NCBI RefSeq assembly: GCF_040932035.1
Contig: NZ_JBFRBB010000004.1
Span: 434,001 to 498,000 of the forward strand
Length of the DNA stretch: 64,000 nt
Source: Hoeflea_A sp040932035
GTDB lineage: Bacteria > Pseudomonadota > Alphaproteobacteria > Rhizobiales > Rhizobiaceae
Reading direction: 5' to 3'
A program made the translations under genes and the position numbers. The notes under the pieces were generated by a model that was not told the origin of the DNA, made no database searches, and saw only the letters and a list, made by a program, of their open reading frames with translations. Shown here one piece after another: positions 18,458-27,436 of this stretch. Each line of letters starts with the position of its first letter. Within the stretch, counting starts at the first letter, position 1.

Positions 18458-19522
18458 ATGTCCGAATTCAAGCCGCTCGTCTTTTCAGGAGTGCAGCCAA
18501 CCGGCAATCTGCATCTTGGCAACTATCTGGGTGCCATCCGCAAGTTTGTCGCCCTCCAGGAAAGTCACAACTGCATCTATTGCGTCGTTGATCTGCATGC
18601 CCTTACCGCGCAGCTTGTGCATGATGATCTGCAGGGCCAGACGCGTTCGATCACGGCGGCATTCCTTGCCGCGGGTATCGATCCGAAGCAACACATCGTC
18701 TTCAACCAGAGCCGTGTTCCCGGCCACGCCGAGCTTGCATGGATATTCAACTGCGTTGCCCGCATCGGCTGGATGAACCGCATGACGCAGTTCAAGGACA
18801 AGGCCGGCAAGGATCGTGAAAACGCATCGCTGGGCCTGCTTGCCTATCCGAGTCTTATGGCTGCAGATATTCTGCTTTATCGCGCCACCCATGTGCCGGT
18901 CGGAGATGACCAGAAACAGCATCTGGAACTGACCCGCGACATTGCGCAGAAGTTCAACATCGATTTCTCAAAGCGGATTGCCGACACCGGCCTCGGCGTC
19001 GACATGCTGGTCGGTGAAGAACGGGTCAACGGCTATTTTCCGCTGACGGAGCCGCTGATCGAAGGGCCTGCGCCGCGGGTCATGAGCCTGCGTGACGGCA
19101 CCAAGAAAATGTCGAAATCCGACGTTTCGGATCTTTCGCGCATCAATCTGACGGACGATGCCGATTCGATCTCGAAAAAGATCCGCAAGGCAAAAACCGA
19201 TCCGGAACCGCTGCCGGGCGATGTTGAAGGGCTGGAAGGCCGTCCCGAAGCTGAAAATCTCGTCGGCATCTATGCCGCCCTTTCCGATACCAGCAAGGAA
19301 GCGGTGATCGCCGATTTTGGCGGCCAGCAGTTTTCTGCCTTCAAGCCGGCACTCACCGAGCTTGCCGTCAGCGTCATGTCGCCGATCAGCGCCGAGATGC
19401 GGCGTCTGATGGACGATCCGGCCTATATCGACGGTGTGCTGGAGGACGGCGGCGACAGGGCCGGCGCCATTGCCGGCAAGACCATGAATGATGTCAAGGA
19501 AATCATAGGACTGCTCTACTGA
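18458..19522 (+). CDS. trpS: Tryptophanyl-tRNA synthetase
   Basis: The 354-residue class I aminoacyl-tRNA synthetase charges tRNA-Trp. The HIGH-type motif appears as PTGNLHLGNYLGA near residues 14-26 and the KMSKS loop as GTKKMSKSDVS near 215. These are the two ATP-binding signatures of TrpRS. ATG 18458 (MSEFKPL) follows an AGGAA ribosome site. The upstream open frame runs through the end of the VOC gene and is not used. Confidence 0.97.
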   Translation: MSEFKPLVFSGVQPTGNLHLGNYLGAIRKFVALQESHNCIYCVVDLHALTAQLVHDDLQGQTRSITAAFLAAGIDPKQHIVFNQSRVPGHAELAWIFNCVARIGWMNRMTQFKDKAGKDRENASLGLLAYPSLMAADILLYRATHVPVGDDQKQHLELTRDIAQKFNIDFSKRIADTGLGVDMLVGEERVNGYFPLTEPLIEGPAPRVMSLRDGTKKMSKSDVSDLSRINLTDDADSISKKIRKAKTDPEPLPGDVEGLEGRPEAENLVGIYAALSDTSKEAVIADFGGQQFSAFKPALTELAVSVMSPISAEMRRLMDDPAYIDGVLEDGGDRAGAIAGKTMNDVKEIIGLLY

Positions 19523-19539
19523 GAGCCCGTTCGGGCTCT
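19522..19539 (+). repeat. Hairpin immediately after the trpS stop codon
   Basis: AGAGCCC and GGGCTCT enclose a GTTC loop, giving a perfect 7-bp stem that begins on the last base of the stop. No T-run follows, so it probably protects the mRNA 3' end or acts as a poor terminator. Confidence 0.45.
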
Positions 19540-19630
19540 GAAGCCTTGCAGGCCAGGCGTTGCGGCGGTTCTGGGGACCGCCGAAAACTAACGCTTGCCG
19601 AGCCGCAAGGCCGATGGCACACTTCGCGTC

Positions 19631-20122
19631 ATGGTTTCGAAGCGACTGTCCAGGGAAGAAGGTCACCGCCGCAAGTTTCTTGCGGTCATCGACGATACGC
19701 CCGAATGCGAACGTGCGGTACACTATGCCGCTAGCCGCGCAAGGCGCACCAACGGTGTGCTGGTTCTGATCTTTGTTATCGAGCCGGGGGATTTCCAGCA
19801 TTGGCTCGGTGTCGAGGAGATTATGAAGGCCGAGGCGCGCGAGGAAGCGGATGCTGCGCTTGAACGTTTTGCGGCGCAGGTTCGCGAAAACAGTGGTATC
19901 GAACCCGAGCTGAAAATCCGCATGGGAAAGACGACCGAGGAAATCCACGCAATAATCGAGGAAGACCAGGACATTGCCATTCTGGTGCTCGCCTCCGGCT
20001 CAGCCAAGGAAGGCCCGGGGCCGCTGGTATCGTCAATCGCCGGACGCGGCGCCGCTTTCCCCATTCCGGTTACCGTGATTCCGGATGCGTTGAGCGACGA
20101 GGACATCGAGGCGCTTTGCTGA
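19631..20122 (+). CDS. Universal stress protein UspA family
   Basis: The 163-residue protein carries one UspA domain. The amino strand FLAVIDDTPECERAVHYAAS has the conserved Asp, and the carboxy-terminal part AILVLASGSAKEG followed by the GPLVSSI region resembles the ATP-binding G-x2-G-x9-G(S/T) type but is imperfect. Such proteins are cytoplasmic and induced by stress or growth arrest, with poorly defined biochemistry. ATG 19631 was chosen; an in-frame TTG lies 12 codons upstream. It stands alone, 108 bases after trpS. Confidence 0.85.
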   Translation: MVSKRLSREEGHRRKFLAVIDDTPECERAVHYAASRARRTNGVLVLIFVIEPGDFQHWLGVEEIMKAEAREEADAALERFAAQVRENSGIEPELKIRMGKTTEEIHAIIEEDQDIAILVLASGSAKEGPGPLVSSIAGRGAAFPIPVTVIPDALSDEDIEALC

Positions 20123-20267
20123 GAACAGGTGTATTCAGCGCATATATCTGCGGCGATGCGACTTCTTGAAGTCTGGCGGTTTGTGCCTTATTTTCCACGC
20201 ATATTTCAGGCGGTTCCGGTAAAATGCCGGCAAACGGCACGGCCACCGCCGCTCAGGAGCAAAATGG

Positions 20268-20834
20268 ATGTTTATTCAGACGGAAGCCACACCGAATCCG
20301 GCGACCTTGAAATTTCTGCCCGGAAAAGTGGTTTATGAGGGCGGATCTGCCGATTTCCGCGACGTGGAAAGCGCGGCGGAAGCCTCGCCGTTGGCCGCAA
20401 GGCTGTTTTCGATTCCTGGCGTGACGGGTGTTTTCTACGGCTATGATTTCATTACCGTGACCAAGGACGGCGCCGAGTGGCAGCATCTCAAGCCCGCCAT
20501 TTTGGGCACGATCATGGAACACTTCATGTCCGGCGCGCCGATCATGAACAGCACCGTCGACGATTCGGATTTCAGCGACGAAGGCGAGTTTTATGATGAA
20601 GCCGATGAGCCGATCGTCGCGACCATCAAGGAACTGCTCGAAACCCGCGTGCGTCCGGCTGTTGCCCAGGATGGCGGTGACATAACCTTCAAGGGTTACA
20701 AGGACGGCCGCGTCTTTTTGCACATGAAAGGCGCCTGTGCGGGCTGCCCGTCCTCGACGGCAACGCTCAAGCACGGAATTCAGAACCTGCTGAGGCATTT
20801 CATTCCTGAAGTGCAGGAAGTCGAAGCGGTTTAG
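20268..20834 (+). CDS. nfuA: NifU-domain Fe-S cluster carrier, NfuA type
   Basis: The 188-residue protein delivers Fe-S clusters to apo-proteins. The amino-terminal Nfu_N domain starts with the classic MFIQTEATPNPATLKFLPG. The carboxy-terminal NifU domain binds a 4Fe-4S cluster through the CAGCPSS motif at about residues 156-162, preceded by RPAVAQDGGDI. The start is set by a CAGGAG ribosome site. Of its neighbours, MiaB is itself a Fe-S enzyme that depends on such carriers in E. coli. Confidence 0.95.
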   Translation: MFIQTEATPNPATLKFLPGKVVYEGGSADFRDVESAAEASPLAARLFSIPGVTGVFYGYDFITVTKDGAEWQHLKPAILGTIMEHFMSGAPIMNSTVDDSDFSDEGEFYDEADEPIVATIKELLETRVRPAVAQDGGDITFKGYKDGRVFLHMKGACAGCPSSTATLKHGIQNLLRHFIPEVQEVEAV

Positions 20835-20923
20835 TGCTGCGTACCGCCGCCTTTGAGCAGGCGGCGGCAATACCTGTTGTTTATTAGCATGTTGGTGTGG
20901 ATTTGCCCGGAATAGACGGACAG

Positions 20924-21742
20924 ATGCGGCAAATGAACTATGAGATCAACGGCGAACGGATTTATGTCGCCGATAGCGGCGGCGATCTGCCTGCCATCCT
21001 GTTTGTGCATGGCACGATGATGGACGGCTCGGTCTGGCACAAGCAGGTAGAAGCGCTGAAAGACCGGTTCCGCTGCGTGTGTCCGGATCTTCGCGGTCAC
21101 GGCAGATCCACGGCTGCCTCTCCCGATATCAGCTTTGAGGACCATTGCGACGACCTGGCCGCGCTTATTGACGAGCTGTCTTTGAAAGACATTACCTTGC
21201 TCGGCTGGTCGATGGGTGGTTGTATCTGCCAGGTTTTTGTAACCCGGTATCCGGGAAAGGCTGAACGTCTTGTCCTCGTCGACACGATCCCGCAACGGCT
21301 CTCCGACGAGCGTTTTCCCTACGGGCAGGATCCTGAAAGCACACCAAGGACCAAACGGGCTCTCGAAACGGATTTCGTGGCGACCGCCAGCGGTTTCGGC
21401 AAACGCATATCGCCGGAAGACGACCACGTCGCCGCGTTCCTCTCCGATATGGCCGCGTGCGCGCGGCAGGATGTCACCATCAACGATTATGTGAGCACGG
21501 ATGCCCGTTCGCAGGTCGACCTGTTGCCGCAGATCACCCTGCCGACGACGATTATCTGCGGCGAAAAGGATCTCGTCTGCAAACCCGGGGCCAGCACCTT
21601 CATGGCCGAACATATCCCCGGCAGCACAAATGGCGTTGCGGTCATTGATGGCGCCGGCCATGCGCCGTTTTTGACGCACCCGCAGGAATTCAACGAAATA
21701 TTGCTTGGCGCACTGGAATCCGATGATCACGCTGGCAATTGA
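20924..21742 (+). CDS. Alpha/beta-hydrolase fold protein
   Basis: The product (272 residues from this start) is a cytoplasmic alpha/beta hydrolase. The oxyanion-hole HGTMMDGSVW segment is followed by the nucleophile elbow LLGWSMGGC (Ser in GWSMG). The acid is probably in CGEKDLVC and the catalytic His in DGAGHAPFLTHP. The sequence resembles 3-oxoadipate enol-lactonase and related esterases, but no catabolic neighbours support that. Start choice is uncertain: GTG 20897 and ATG 20933 are also possible. Its 3' end overlaps tsaB by 20 bases, so it is cotranscribed with a core tRNA modification gene. Confidence 0.85.
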   Translation: MRQMNYEINGERIYVADSGGDLPAILFVHGTMMDGSVWHKQVEALKDRFRCVCPDLRGHGRSTAASPDISFEDHCDDLAALIDELSLKDITLLGWSMGGCICQVFVTRYPGKAERLVLVDTIPQRLSDERFPYGQDPESTPRTKRALETDFVATASGFGKRISPEDDHVAAFLSDMAACARQDVTINDYVSTDARSQVDLLPQITLPTTIICGEKDLVCKPGASTFMAEHIPGSTNGVAVIDGAGHAPFLTHPQEFNEILLGALESDDHAGN

Positions 21743-22409
21743 TACCGCCGCACATCTTTGCGCAGCCTGCATTTACGATTCCGTCAGCGACGAGATTCTC
21801 GGAAAGGCCGTCGAGGACATTGGACGCGGCCACGCGGAGCGGTTGTTTCCGGTCATTGAACTGGCGATGGATGAGGCCGGCCTGACCTTTGACGCGGTGC
21901 AACGCCTTGGCGTGTGCATCGGGCCCGGCTCCTTTACCGGTGTCCGGGTCGGCGTTGCCGCGATGCGCGGCCTGTCCCTCGCTCTTTCGGTTCCGCTTGC
22001 CGGCGTAACCGTGTTTGAAGGCCTGGCGCTGTCGGCTCCGAAAAAAAGGCCGCTGCTTATCCTGCTCGATGCACGAAGAGGTGAGGTCTACGCCCAGCTC
22101 TTTGATCGGGACGGCATTGCCTCCGGGCCGCCCGCGGCGATTGCCGTGGACGCCGCCCGCAAGCTGGCGCATGAATCCAAAGCGTTGCTTATGGGCTCCG
22201 GCGCGCCTCTTGTGTGCAGCGTAAACGAAGAAGGCGGTTCCATGGCGGTCATCAGGGGCGATGCCGCAACGGCCGATATCGAGGCAATCGCGCGGCTTGC
22301 CGCTGCTCAGGAGCCGCAGCATGAGCAACCGAAACCGCTATATCTGAGATCTGCGGATGCAAAGCCGCAGGTGGGTTTTGCCGTGCCGCGGCGGGATACG
22401 GCGCCATGA
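21723..22409 (+). CDS. tsaB: tRNA threonylcarbamoyladenosine biosynthesis protein TsaB
   Basis: The 228-residue protein is the TsaB (YeaZ) partner of TsaD in forming the t6A37 modification of ANN-decoding tRNAs. It has the actin-like amino-terminal fold with ITLAIDTAAHLCAACIYD and the conserved CIGPGSFTGVRVGVAAMRGL segment (about residues 65-84). ATG 21723 lies inside the end of the hydrolase gene. The stop overlaps rimI as ATGA. A tsaB-rimI pair is common in bacteria. Confidence 0.95.
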   Translation: MITLAIDTAAHLCAACIYDSVSDEILGKAVEDIGRGHAERLFPVIELAMDEAGLTFDAVQRLGVCIGPGSFTGVRVGVAAMRGLSLALSVPLAGVTVFEGLALSAPKKRPLLILLDARRGEVYAQLFDRDGIASGPPAAIAVDAARKLAHESKALLMGSGAPLVCSVNEEGGSMAVIRGDAATADIEAIARLAAAQEPQHEQPKPLYLRSADAKPQVGFAVPRRDTAP

Positions 22410-22897
22410 CTAAATCTTCGCTGTTTCGCTGGACGACTGAATTCGAGATCGTACCCATGGGCGCGGACGACTGCGCCGAGGCATCGTCCCTGCATGCCAC
22501 AGGCTTTTCGCGCATTTGGAGCGACGGTGAAATACAGGCGCTGATCGGCCAGGATGCGGTCTTCGGCTTCATTGCGCATCGGCCCGGCAAGCGCGGCCGT
22601 TCGGGCGGCTTCGTCCTTGCTCGGCTGGCGGCGGACGAGGCTGAGATCCTGACCATCGCTGTGCATCCGAAATACCGCGAAACAGGGCTGGGGTGGCGGC
22701 TGATGGGCGCGGTGTTGCGGCATTTGCGTACGGAAGGGGCACAATCCTTGTTTCTGGAAGTGGACGAGGGCAACGAAGCGGCGATTGCGCTCTATCAGAA
22801 AATCGGATTTTCCAAGGTGGCCGAACGCGCCGCATATTACGACCAGGACAGTGGAGCAAAGACCGCAGCGCTTGTCATGCGGCTCGATCTTGGGTAG
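22406..22897 (+). CDS. rimI: Ribosomal protein S18-alanine N-acetyltransferase family (RimI)
   Basis: A 163-residue GNAT acetyltransferase. The acetyl-CoA binding motif A appears as LTIAVHPKYRETGLGWRLMG (pattern R/Q-x-x-G-x-G/A), followed by the FLEVDEGNEAAIALYQKIGF motif B. RimI acetylates the amino terminus of S18 in enteric bacteria, and in some species it acetylates other proteins. The assignment rests on the fold and on coupling to tsaB (ATGA overlap). Confidence 0.88.
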   Translation: MTKSSLFRWTTEFEIVPMGADDCAEASSLHATGFSRIWSDGEIQALIGQDAVFGFIAHRPGKRGRSGGFVLARLAADEAEILTIAVHPKYRETGLGWRLMGAVLRHLRTEGAQSLFLEVDEGNEAAIALYQKIGFSKVAERAAYYDQDSGAKTAALVMRLDLG

Positions 22898-22938
22898 GCC
22901 ATTCCTGAAACGGCAATTTGGCGGCTGTGAGGTTGCGT

Positions 22939-23367
22939 GTGACAGAAGAATTGAAGTCCCTGGAACAACAATGCGTCGAGCGCGGCATGCGCATGACGGA
23001 GCAAAGGCGCGTCATTGCCCGGGTCCTTGAGGGTTCCGCTGACCATCCCGACGTGGAGGAGCTTTACCGACGTTCCGCCGAGGTTGATCCGAACATCTCG
23101 ATTTCAACGGTCTATCGCACCGTGAAGCTTTTCGAGGATACCGGCATTATCGAGCGTCACGATTTTCGCGACGGGCGGTCGCGCTACGAAACGGTGCCGG
23201 ACGAGCATCATGATCATCTGATCGATCTGAAGAGCGGTAGGGTCATCGAATTTCAGTCCGAGGAAATCGAGGCGCTGCAGGAAAGAATCGCCCGCGAACA
23301 CGGTTTCAAACTGGTCGATCACCGCCTTGAACTCTACGGAATCCCACTCAGCAAGGCGAAAGACTGA
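22939..23367 (+). CDS. Fur family transcriptional regulator, Mur/Fur type
   Basis: The 142-residue protein has a winged-helix DNA-binding half (GMRMTEQRRVIARVLE, then PNISISTVYRTVKLFEDTGI) and a metal-binding half with the DEHHDHLID site. In rhizobia the closest homologues act as Mur, a manganese-responsive repressor of Mn2+ uptake genes, while iron control is left to RirA and Irr. This function is inferred from family knowledge. The start was set at GTG 22939, with GAGG just upstream; this gives the usual length and start (MTEELK). Confidence 0.9.
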   Translation: MTEELKSLEQQCVERGMRMTEQRRVIARVLEGSADHPDVEELYRRSAEVDPNISISTVYRTVKLFEDTGIIERHDFRDGRSRYETVPDEHHDHLIDLKSGRVIEFQSEEIEALQERIAREHGFKLVDHRLELYGIPLSKAKD

Positions 23368-23419
23368 CAATGCTCGCTCAGGGGATTGAAGGCCGCCTGC
23401 CGGGGAGTGGCCTCTTCAG

Positions 23420-24223
23420 ATGATTGCGGGGATAAGGATTGCCATCGTTCTGACGGTCATCGTGCTGGTGACGCTCGTCCTGCTGCCGGTTCAACTGACA
23501 TCCAACCGCTTTAACTGGAAGCTGTCGTGGTACCTGCCGCGCTGGTGGCACAGGGTTGCCGTCAGGCTTCTGGGCGTACGCGTCGTCATCCATGGAAAGC
23601 TCGATACCCATCGCCCGCTGATGATCGCCGCCAACCACAGCAGTTGGAAAGACATTGTTGTGCTTTCTTCCGTGGCCGACGTCGTCTTCATTGCCAAGTC
23701 TGAAGTAAAAAACTGGCCGGTCTTCGGCTGGCTCGCCAAATGGCAGCGAACGGTCTTTATCGAGCGTGAAAGGCGCCGCCAGACCGGGGAACAGGTCAGT
23801 GAGGTGGCAAAACGGCTTGCTGACGGCGAGATCGTCGTGCTGTTTGCCGAAGGCACCACGTCCGACGGCAACCGGCTTCTTGACTTCAAGAGTTCGCTTT
23901 TCGGCGCTGCCGCAAATGCGCTTGAAGCCTCTCCGACGGGCGCGGTATCGATCCAGCCTGTGGCGATTGCCTATACCCACGCCAATGGAGTGCCGCTCGG
24001 CCGCTTTGGCAGGCCGCTTGCCGCCTGGCCCGGCGACACGGAACTCACCCCGCACCTCATGGGCGTACTCAAGGAGGGTGCATTTGATGTCCAGGTTTGT
24101 TTCGGCGAACCGGTGACATATGATGAAAGCAGCAACCGCAAACGTGTGACCAGGGACGTGGAAGCCCAGGTGCGCAGCATGCTTCAGGCGCAGCTCTATG
24201 GCGGCGGAAAACCACTGGATTGA
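23420..24223 (+). CDS. plsC: 1-acyl-sn-glycerol-3-phosphate acyltransferase
   Basis: The 267-residue membrane-associated enzyme transfers an acyl chain to lysophosphatidic acid in phospholipid synthesis. A transmembrane helix lies at residues 2-23. The catalytic NHSSWKD box (NHxxxxD motif) is at about residues 72-78, and the substrate-binding FAEGTTSDGNRLL box is near 142-154. It follows the Fur/Mur gene by 52 bases and precedes miaB across a structured 203-bp leader. Ornithine-lipid acyltransferase OlsA is a related family that could be confused with it. Confidence 0.88.
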   Translation: MIAGIRIAIVLTVIVLVTLVLLPVQLTSNRFNWKLSWYLPRWWHRVAVRLLGVRVVIHGKLDTHRPLMIAANHSSWKDIVVLSSVADVVFIAKSEVKNWPVFGWLAKWQRTVFIERERRRQTGEQVSEVAKRLADGEIVVLFAEGTTSDGNRLLDFKSSLFGAAANALEASPTGAVSIQPVAIAYTHANGVPLGRFGRPLAAWPGDTELTPHLMGVLKEGAFDVQVCFGEPVTYDESSNRKRVTRDVEAQVRSMLQAQLYGGGKPLD

Positions 24224-24335
24224 CGGTTTCGAACGGGCCGGAGTGTGTCATTGCTGCAAATAAGGCGCTTCTGCAGCCGATTATATCCCGGAATTGGCTT
24301 GACTCTGTCACAAACAGCCGCGATTGCGTGTTTTG

Positions 24336-24414
24336 AACTATATAGTTGGTAGAACCGCCTTGAATATGGCCGGCTGCAACCGGCCGGACGCGGTATGAAG
24401 GGCCGTTGCCCTTC
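24336..24414 (+). promoter_or_regulatory. miaB leader: 12-bp palindrome and two hairpins
   Basis: Three structures lie in the 203 bases before miaB. AACTATATAGTT at 24336-24347 is a perfect palindrome containing CTATAT, the rhizobial -10 hexamer. GGCCGG-ctgcaa-CCGGCC is at 24368-24385. GAAGGGC-cgtt-GCCCTTC is at 24397-24414, ending one base before the GGGAA that probably serves as ribosome site. No clear -35 fits 17 bases before CTATAT. Confidence 0.45.
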
Positions 24415-24426
24415 GGGAACGATTAA

Positions 24427-25851
24427 ATGCAGACACAGGCAGAAACAGACACGATTGACGGCGTGCGGACAGACACTCGGACGAACAAGCGCAAGGTTTT
24501 TGTAAAAACCTATGGCTGCCAGATGAATGTCTATGATTCGGAGCGCATGGCAGATGCACTGTCAAAGGACGGCTATCAGCCGACCGACAATCCGGAAGAA
24601 GCCGATCTTCTGCTGCTAAACACGTGCCACATCCGCGAAAAAGCCGCCGAGAAGGTCTATTCGGAGCTCGGACGGATCCGCAAGCTGAAGGAAGCGCGTG
24701 CCGAGGACGGCGCCGAGCTCATGGTCGGGGTCGCCGGCTGTGTCGCCCAGGCAGAAGGTCAGGAGATCATCCGCCGTGCGCCGATTGTCGATCTGGTGAT
24801 CGGTCCGCAGACCTATCATCGCCTGCCGCAGGCAATCGCCAGGGCGCGCAAGGGTGAAAAGGTCGTGGAGACCGAATACGCCATTGAGGACAAGTTCGAC
24901 CATCTTCCGGAGCCCGAAAAGAAGGTGATCGCATCACGCGGTATAACCGCGTTCCTGACTGTGCAGGAGGGCTGCGACAAGTTCTGCACCTTCTGTGTCG
25001 TTCCCTATACGCGCGGTTCGGAAGTCTCGCGCCCGGTCGATCAGATCGCCCGCGAAGCCCGTCAGCTGGTGGCCGCCGGGGTGCGGGAAATCACGCTTTT
25101 GGGCCAGAACGTCAACGCCTGGCACGGCGAGGGCGAAGATGGCCGCGAATGGGGCCTGGGTGAATTGCTTCGCCTGCTGGCTGGCATAGAAGGTCTTGAG
25201 CGCCTTCGTTACACCACCAGCCATCCGCGCGACATGGACGACGCGCTGATCGCCGCCCACCGTGATCTCGACAAGCTGATGCCTTACCTGCACTTGCCCG
25301 TACAGGCCGGCTCGGACAGTGTGTTGAAAGCCATGAACCGGCGTCACACGGCAGACGATTACCTGCGTCTTGTCGACCGCATCCGGGCGGCCCGGCCCGA
25401 TATTGCCCTGTCAGGCGACTTCATCGTCGGCTTCCCGGGTGAAACCGATGCGGATTTTGAGGACACGCTGCGTCTTGTCGAACGCGTCCGTTATGCACAG
25501 GCATTTTCGTTCAAATATTCACCGCGCCCTGGAACGCCCGGTGCAGAACGGGACGATCACATCCCCGAAGACGTAAAATCGGACCGGCTGGAACGCCTGC
25601 AGGCATTGCTGCGCAAGCACCAGACGGAGTTTGCTGAAAGCCGTGTCGGCATGACAATCGACCTGCTTTTGGAAAAGCCCGGACGCCGGCCCGGACAGTT
25701 GATCGGCCGCTCACCCTGGCTGCAGCCGGTAATAATTGATGCAAAATCGTCGCAAATCGGTGAAATTATAAAGGTGAGAATCACGCAAACAGGAACAAAT
25801 TCGCTTTTTGCCGAAATATTGCAGGGCGAATCCGGGAGTTCAACCATTTGA
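24427..25851 (+). CDS. miaB: tRNA-2-methylthio-N6-dimethylallyladenosine synthase
   Basis: The 474-residue radical-SAM methylthiotransferase adds the 2-methylthio group to i6A37 in tRNA. The amino-terminal UPF0004 domain carries three cluster cysteines (KTYGCQMNVYDSE, LLNTCHIREKA, VAGCVAQAEG). The radical-SAM motif GCDKFCTFC is at about residues 182-190. A TRAM domain closes the chain (about 405-470). Its stop overlaps the TTG start of phoH. The miaB-phoH-ybeY-tlyC-lnt order is widely conserved in proteobacteria. Confidence 0.97.
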   Translation: MQTQAETDTIDGVRTDTRTNKRKVFVKTYGCQMNVYDSERMADALSKDGYQPTDNPEEADLLLLNTCHIREKAAEKVYSELGRIRKLKEARAEDGAELMVGVAGCVAQAEGQEIIRRAPIVDLVIGPQTYHRLPQAIARARKGEKVVETEYAIEDKFDHLPEPEKKVIASRGITAFLTVQEGCDKFCTFCVVPYTRGSEVSRPVDQIAREARQLVAAGVREITLLGQNVNAWHGEGEDGREWGLGELLRLLAGIEGLERLRYTTSHPRDMDDALIAAHRDLDKLMPYLHLPVQAGSDSVLKAMNRRHTADDYLRLVDRIRAARPDIALSGDFIVGFPGETDADFEDTLRLVERVRYAQAFSFKYSPRPGTPGAERDDHIPEDVKSDRLERLQALLRKHQTEFAESRVGMTIDLLLEKPGRRPGQLIGRSPWLQPVIIDAKSSQIGEIIKVRITQTGTNSLFAEILQGESGSSTI

Positions 25852-26906
25852 GTAGACCTGAGGCAATCAAGAAAAAGGCCGGCACAAACCGGGCCGGAGC
25901 TTCCGACACGACGCATATTGTCTTGACCTTCGAAAACAACCGTCTTGCAAGCGAGCTGTTTGGCCAGTTCGACCAGAATCTTGCGCTGATCGAGCAGAAG
26001 CTGGGCGTCGATGCACGCGCCAGAGGCAATCAGGTGTCCATTCAGGGTGACGAGACCTCCGCAAATCAGGCCCGCCGGGCGCTGGATTATCTCTATGACC
26101 GGCTTCAGGAAGGCGAGGAGGTCCAGACCTCGGATGTTGAAGGCGCAATCCGCATGTCGGTGGCCGCCGATGACCAGCTGACGCTGCCGACCATGGAAAA
26201 CAAGGGAAAAATGGCCTTTGCGCAGGTCTCGACGCGTAAGAAGACCATTGTGGCCCGCACGCCCAATCAGGACGCCTATATCCGCGCCATGGATCGCGCG
26301 GAGCTGCTGTTCGGGATCGGGCCGGCCGGTACCGGCAAGACCTATCTTGCCGTCGCGCACGCGGCGCAGCTGCTGGAGCGCGGCCTGATTGAAAAGATCA
26401 TCCTGTCGCGCCCCGCTGTCGAGGCGGGAGAACGGCTCGGCTACCTGCCCGGTGACATGAAGGAAAAGGTCGACCCTTATCTGCGTCCGCTCTACGACGC
26501 GCTTTACGACATGATCCCCGGCGACAAGGTGGAACGGGCCATAACCGCCGGCGTTATCGAGATTGCGCCGCTGGCATTTATGCGCGGCCGCACGCTAGCC
26601 AATGCCGCCGTTATTCTCGACGAAGCGCAGAACACGACGTCGATGCAGATGAAGATGTTCCTGACACGGTTGGGCGAGAACGCCCGCATGATCGTTACCG
26701 GCGATCCCAGCCAGATCGACCTGCCGCGCGGCGTGAAATCGGGTCTTGTCGAATCGCTTCACATACTGAAGGGCGTGGAAGGGGTAGTGACCGTCCGTTT
26801 CCGTGACACCGATGTCGTGCGCCACCCGCTCGTCGCGCGCATCGTTGCTGCCTATGACGCGGAAAACACGATGATAGCCGAAAGCGGTAAACCGGACGTC
26901 GAATGA
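25848..26906 (+). CDS. phoH: PhoH-like ATPase
   Basis: The 352-residue cytoplasmic P-loop ATPase has Walker A in FGIGPAGTGKTYLAVA at about residues 153-168 and Walker B in NAAVILDEAQNTT near 255. An amino-terminal KH-like region (about 20-110) is typical of the YbeZ branch, which works with YbeY in rRNA metabolism. Translation starts at TTG 25848, overlapping the miaB stop as TTGA. The 3' end overlaps ybeY as ATGA. Confidence 0.93.
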   Translation: MSRPEAIKKKAGTNRAGASDTTHIVLTFENNRLASELFGQFDQNLALIEQKLGVDARARGNQVSIQGDETSANQARRALDYLYDRLQEGEEVQTSDVEGAIRMSVAADDQLTLPTMENKGKMAFAQVSTRKKTIVARTPNQDAYIRAMDRAELLFGIGPAGTGKTYLAVAHAAQLLERGLIEKIILSRPAVEAGERLGYLPGDMKEKVDPYLRPLYDALYDMIPGDKVERAITAGVIEIAPLAFMRGRTLANAAVILDEAQNTTSMQMKMFLTRLGENARMIVTGDPSQIDLPRGVKSGLVESLHILKGVEGVVTVRFRDTDVVRHPLVARIVAAYDAENTMIAESGKPDVE

Positions 26907-27430
26907 CCGGCAAAGAGCCATTTGAGAGCGGTATAGACATCCAGATATCGGTGGAGACGCCGGGCTGGCCGGACGCCGACACGCTCGAAGCACTGAGCAA
27001 AACGACAATCGATGCGGCGGCGGCATATTTGGCGAGCGAAACCGGCCAGCCGTTTCCTGTCGGCGGTTGCGAGTTATCACTTTTGTTTTCCGATGATGAC
27101 GCGATGCGCGCGATCAATCAGCAATGGCGCGAGCAGGACAAGCCGACCAATGTCTTGTCATTTCCGGCCTTTCCCGTGGAACCCCAGGGAATGCCGGGCC
27201 CGATGCTCGGTGATATTCTGTTCGCCCGTGAAACCATAGAGCGTGAAGCAGCCGATCTCGGCATCCCGTTTGATAACCATCTGACGCATCTTCTCGTGCA
27301 TGGATTTTTGCATCTGTTAGGCTATGATCATGATGACGATGAGGATGCAGACGTAATGGAAGGTCTGGAGACTCGCATTTTGGCGACGCTTGACCTATCT
27401 GACCCCTATGAAAACACATTTCCAGTCTGA
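26903..27430 (+). CDS. ybeY: Endoribonuclease YbeY (16S rRNA maturation)
   Basis: The 175-residue single-strand endoribonuclease takes part in 16S rRNA 3' maturation and ribosome quality control. The zinc-binding signature HLLVHGFLHLLGYDHDDDED supplies the three His ligands. The preceding NVLSFPAFP and GDILFARETIE segments are also family marks. It is coupled to phoH (ATGA), and tlyC begins six bases after its stop. Confidence 0.96.
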   Translation: MTGKEPFESGIDIQISVETPGWPDADTLEALSKTTIDAAAAYLASETGQPFPVGGCELSLLFSDDDAMRAINQQWREQDKPTNVLSFPAFPVEPQGMPGPMLGDILFARETIEREAADLGIPFDNHLTHLLVHGFLHLLGYDHDDDEDADVMEGLETRILATLDLSDPYENTFPV

Positions 27431-27436
27431 TAAGCG

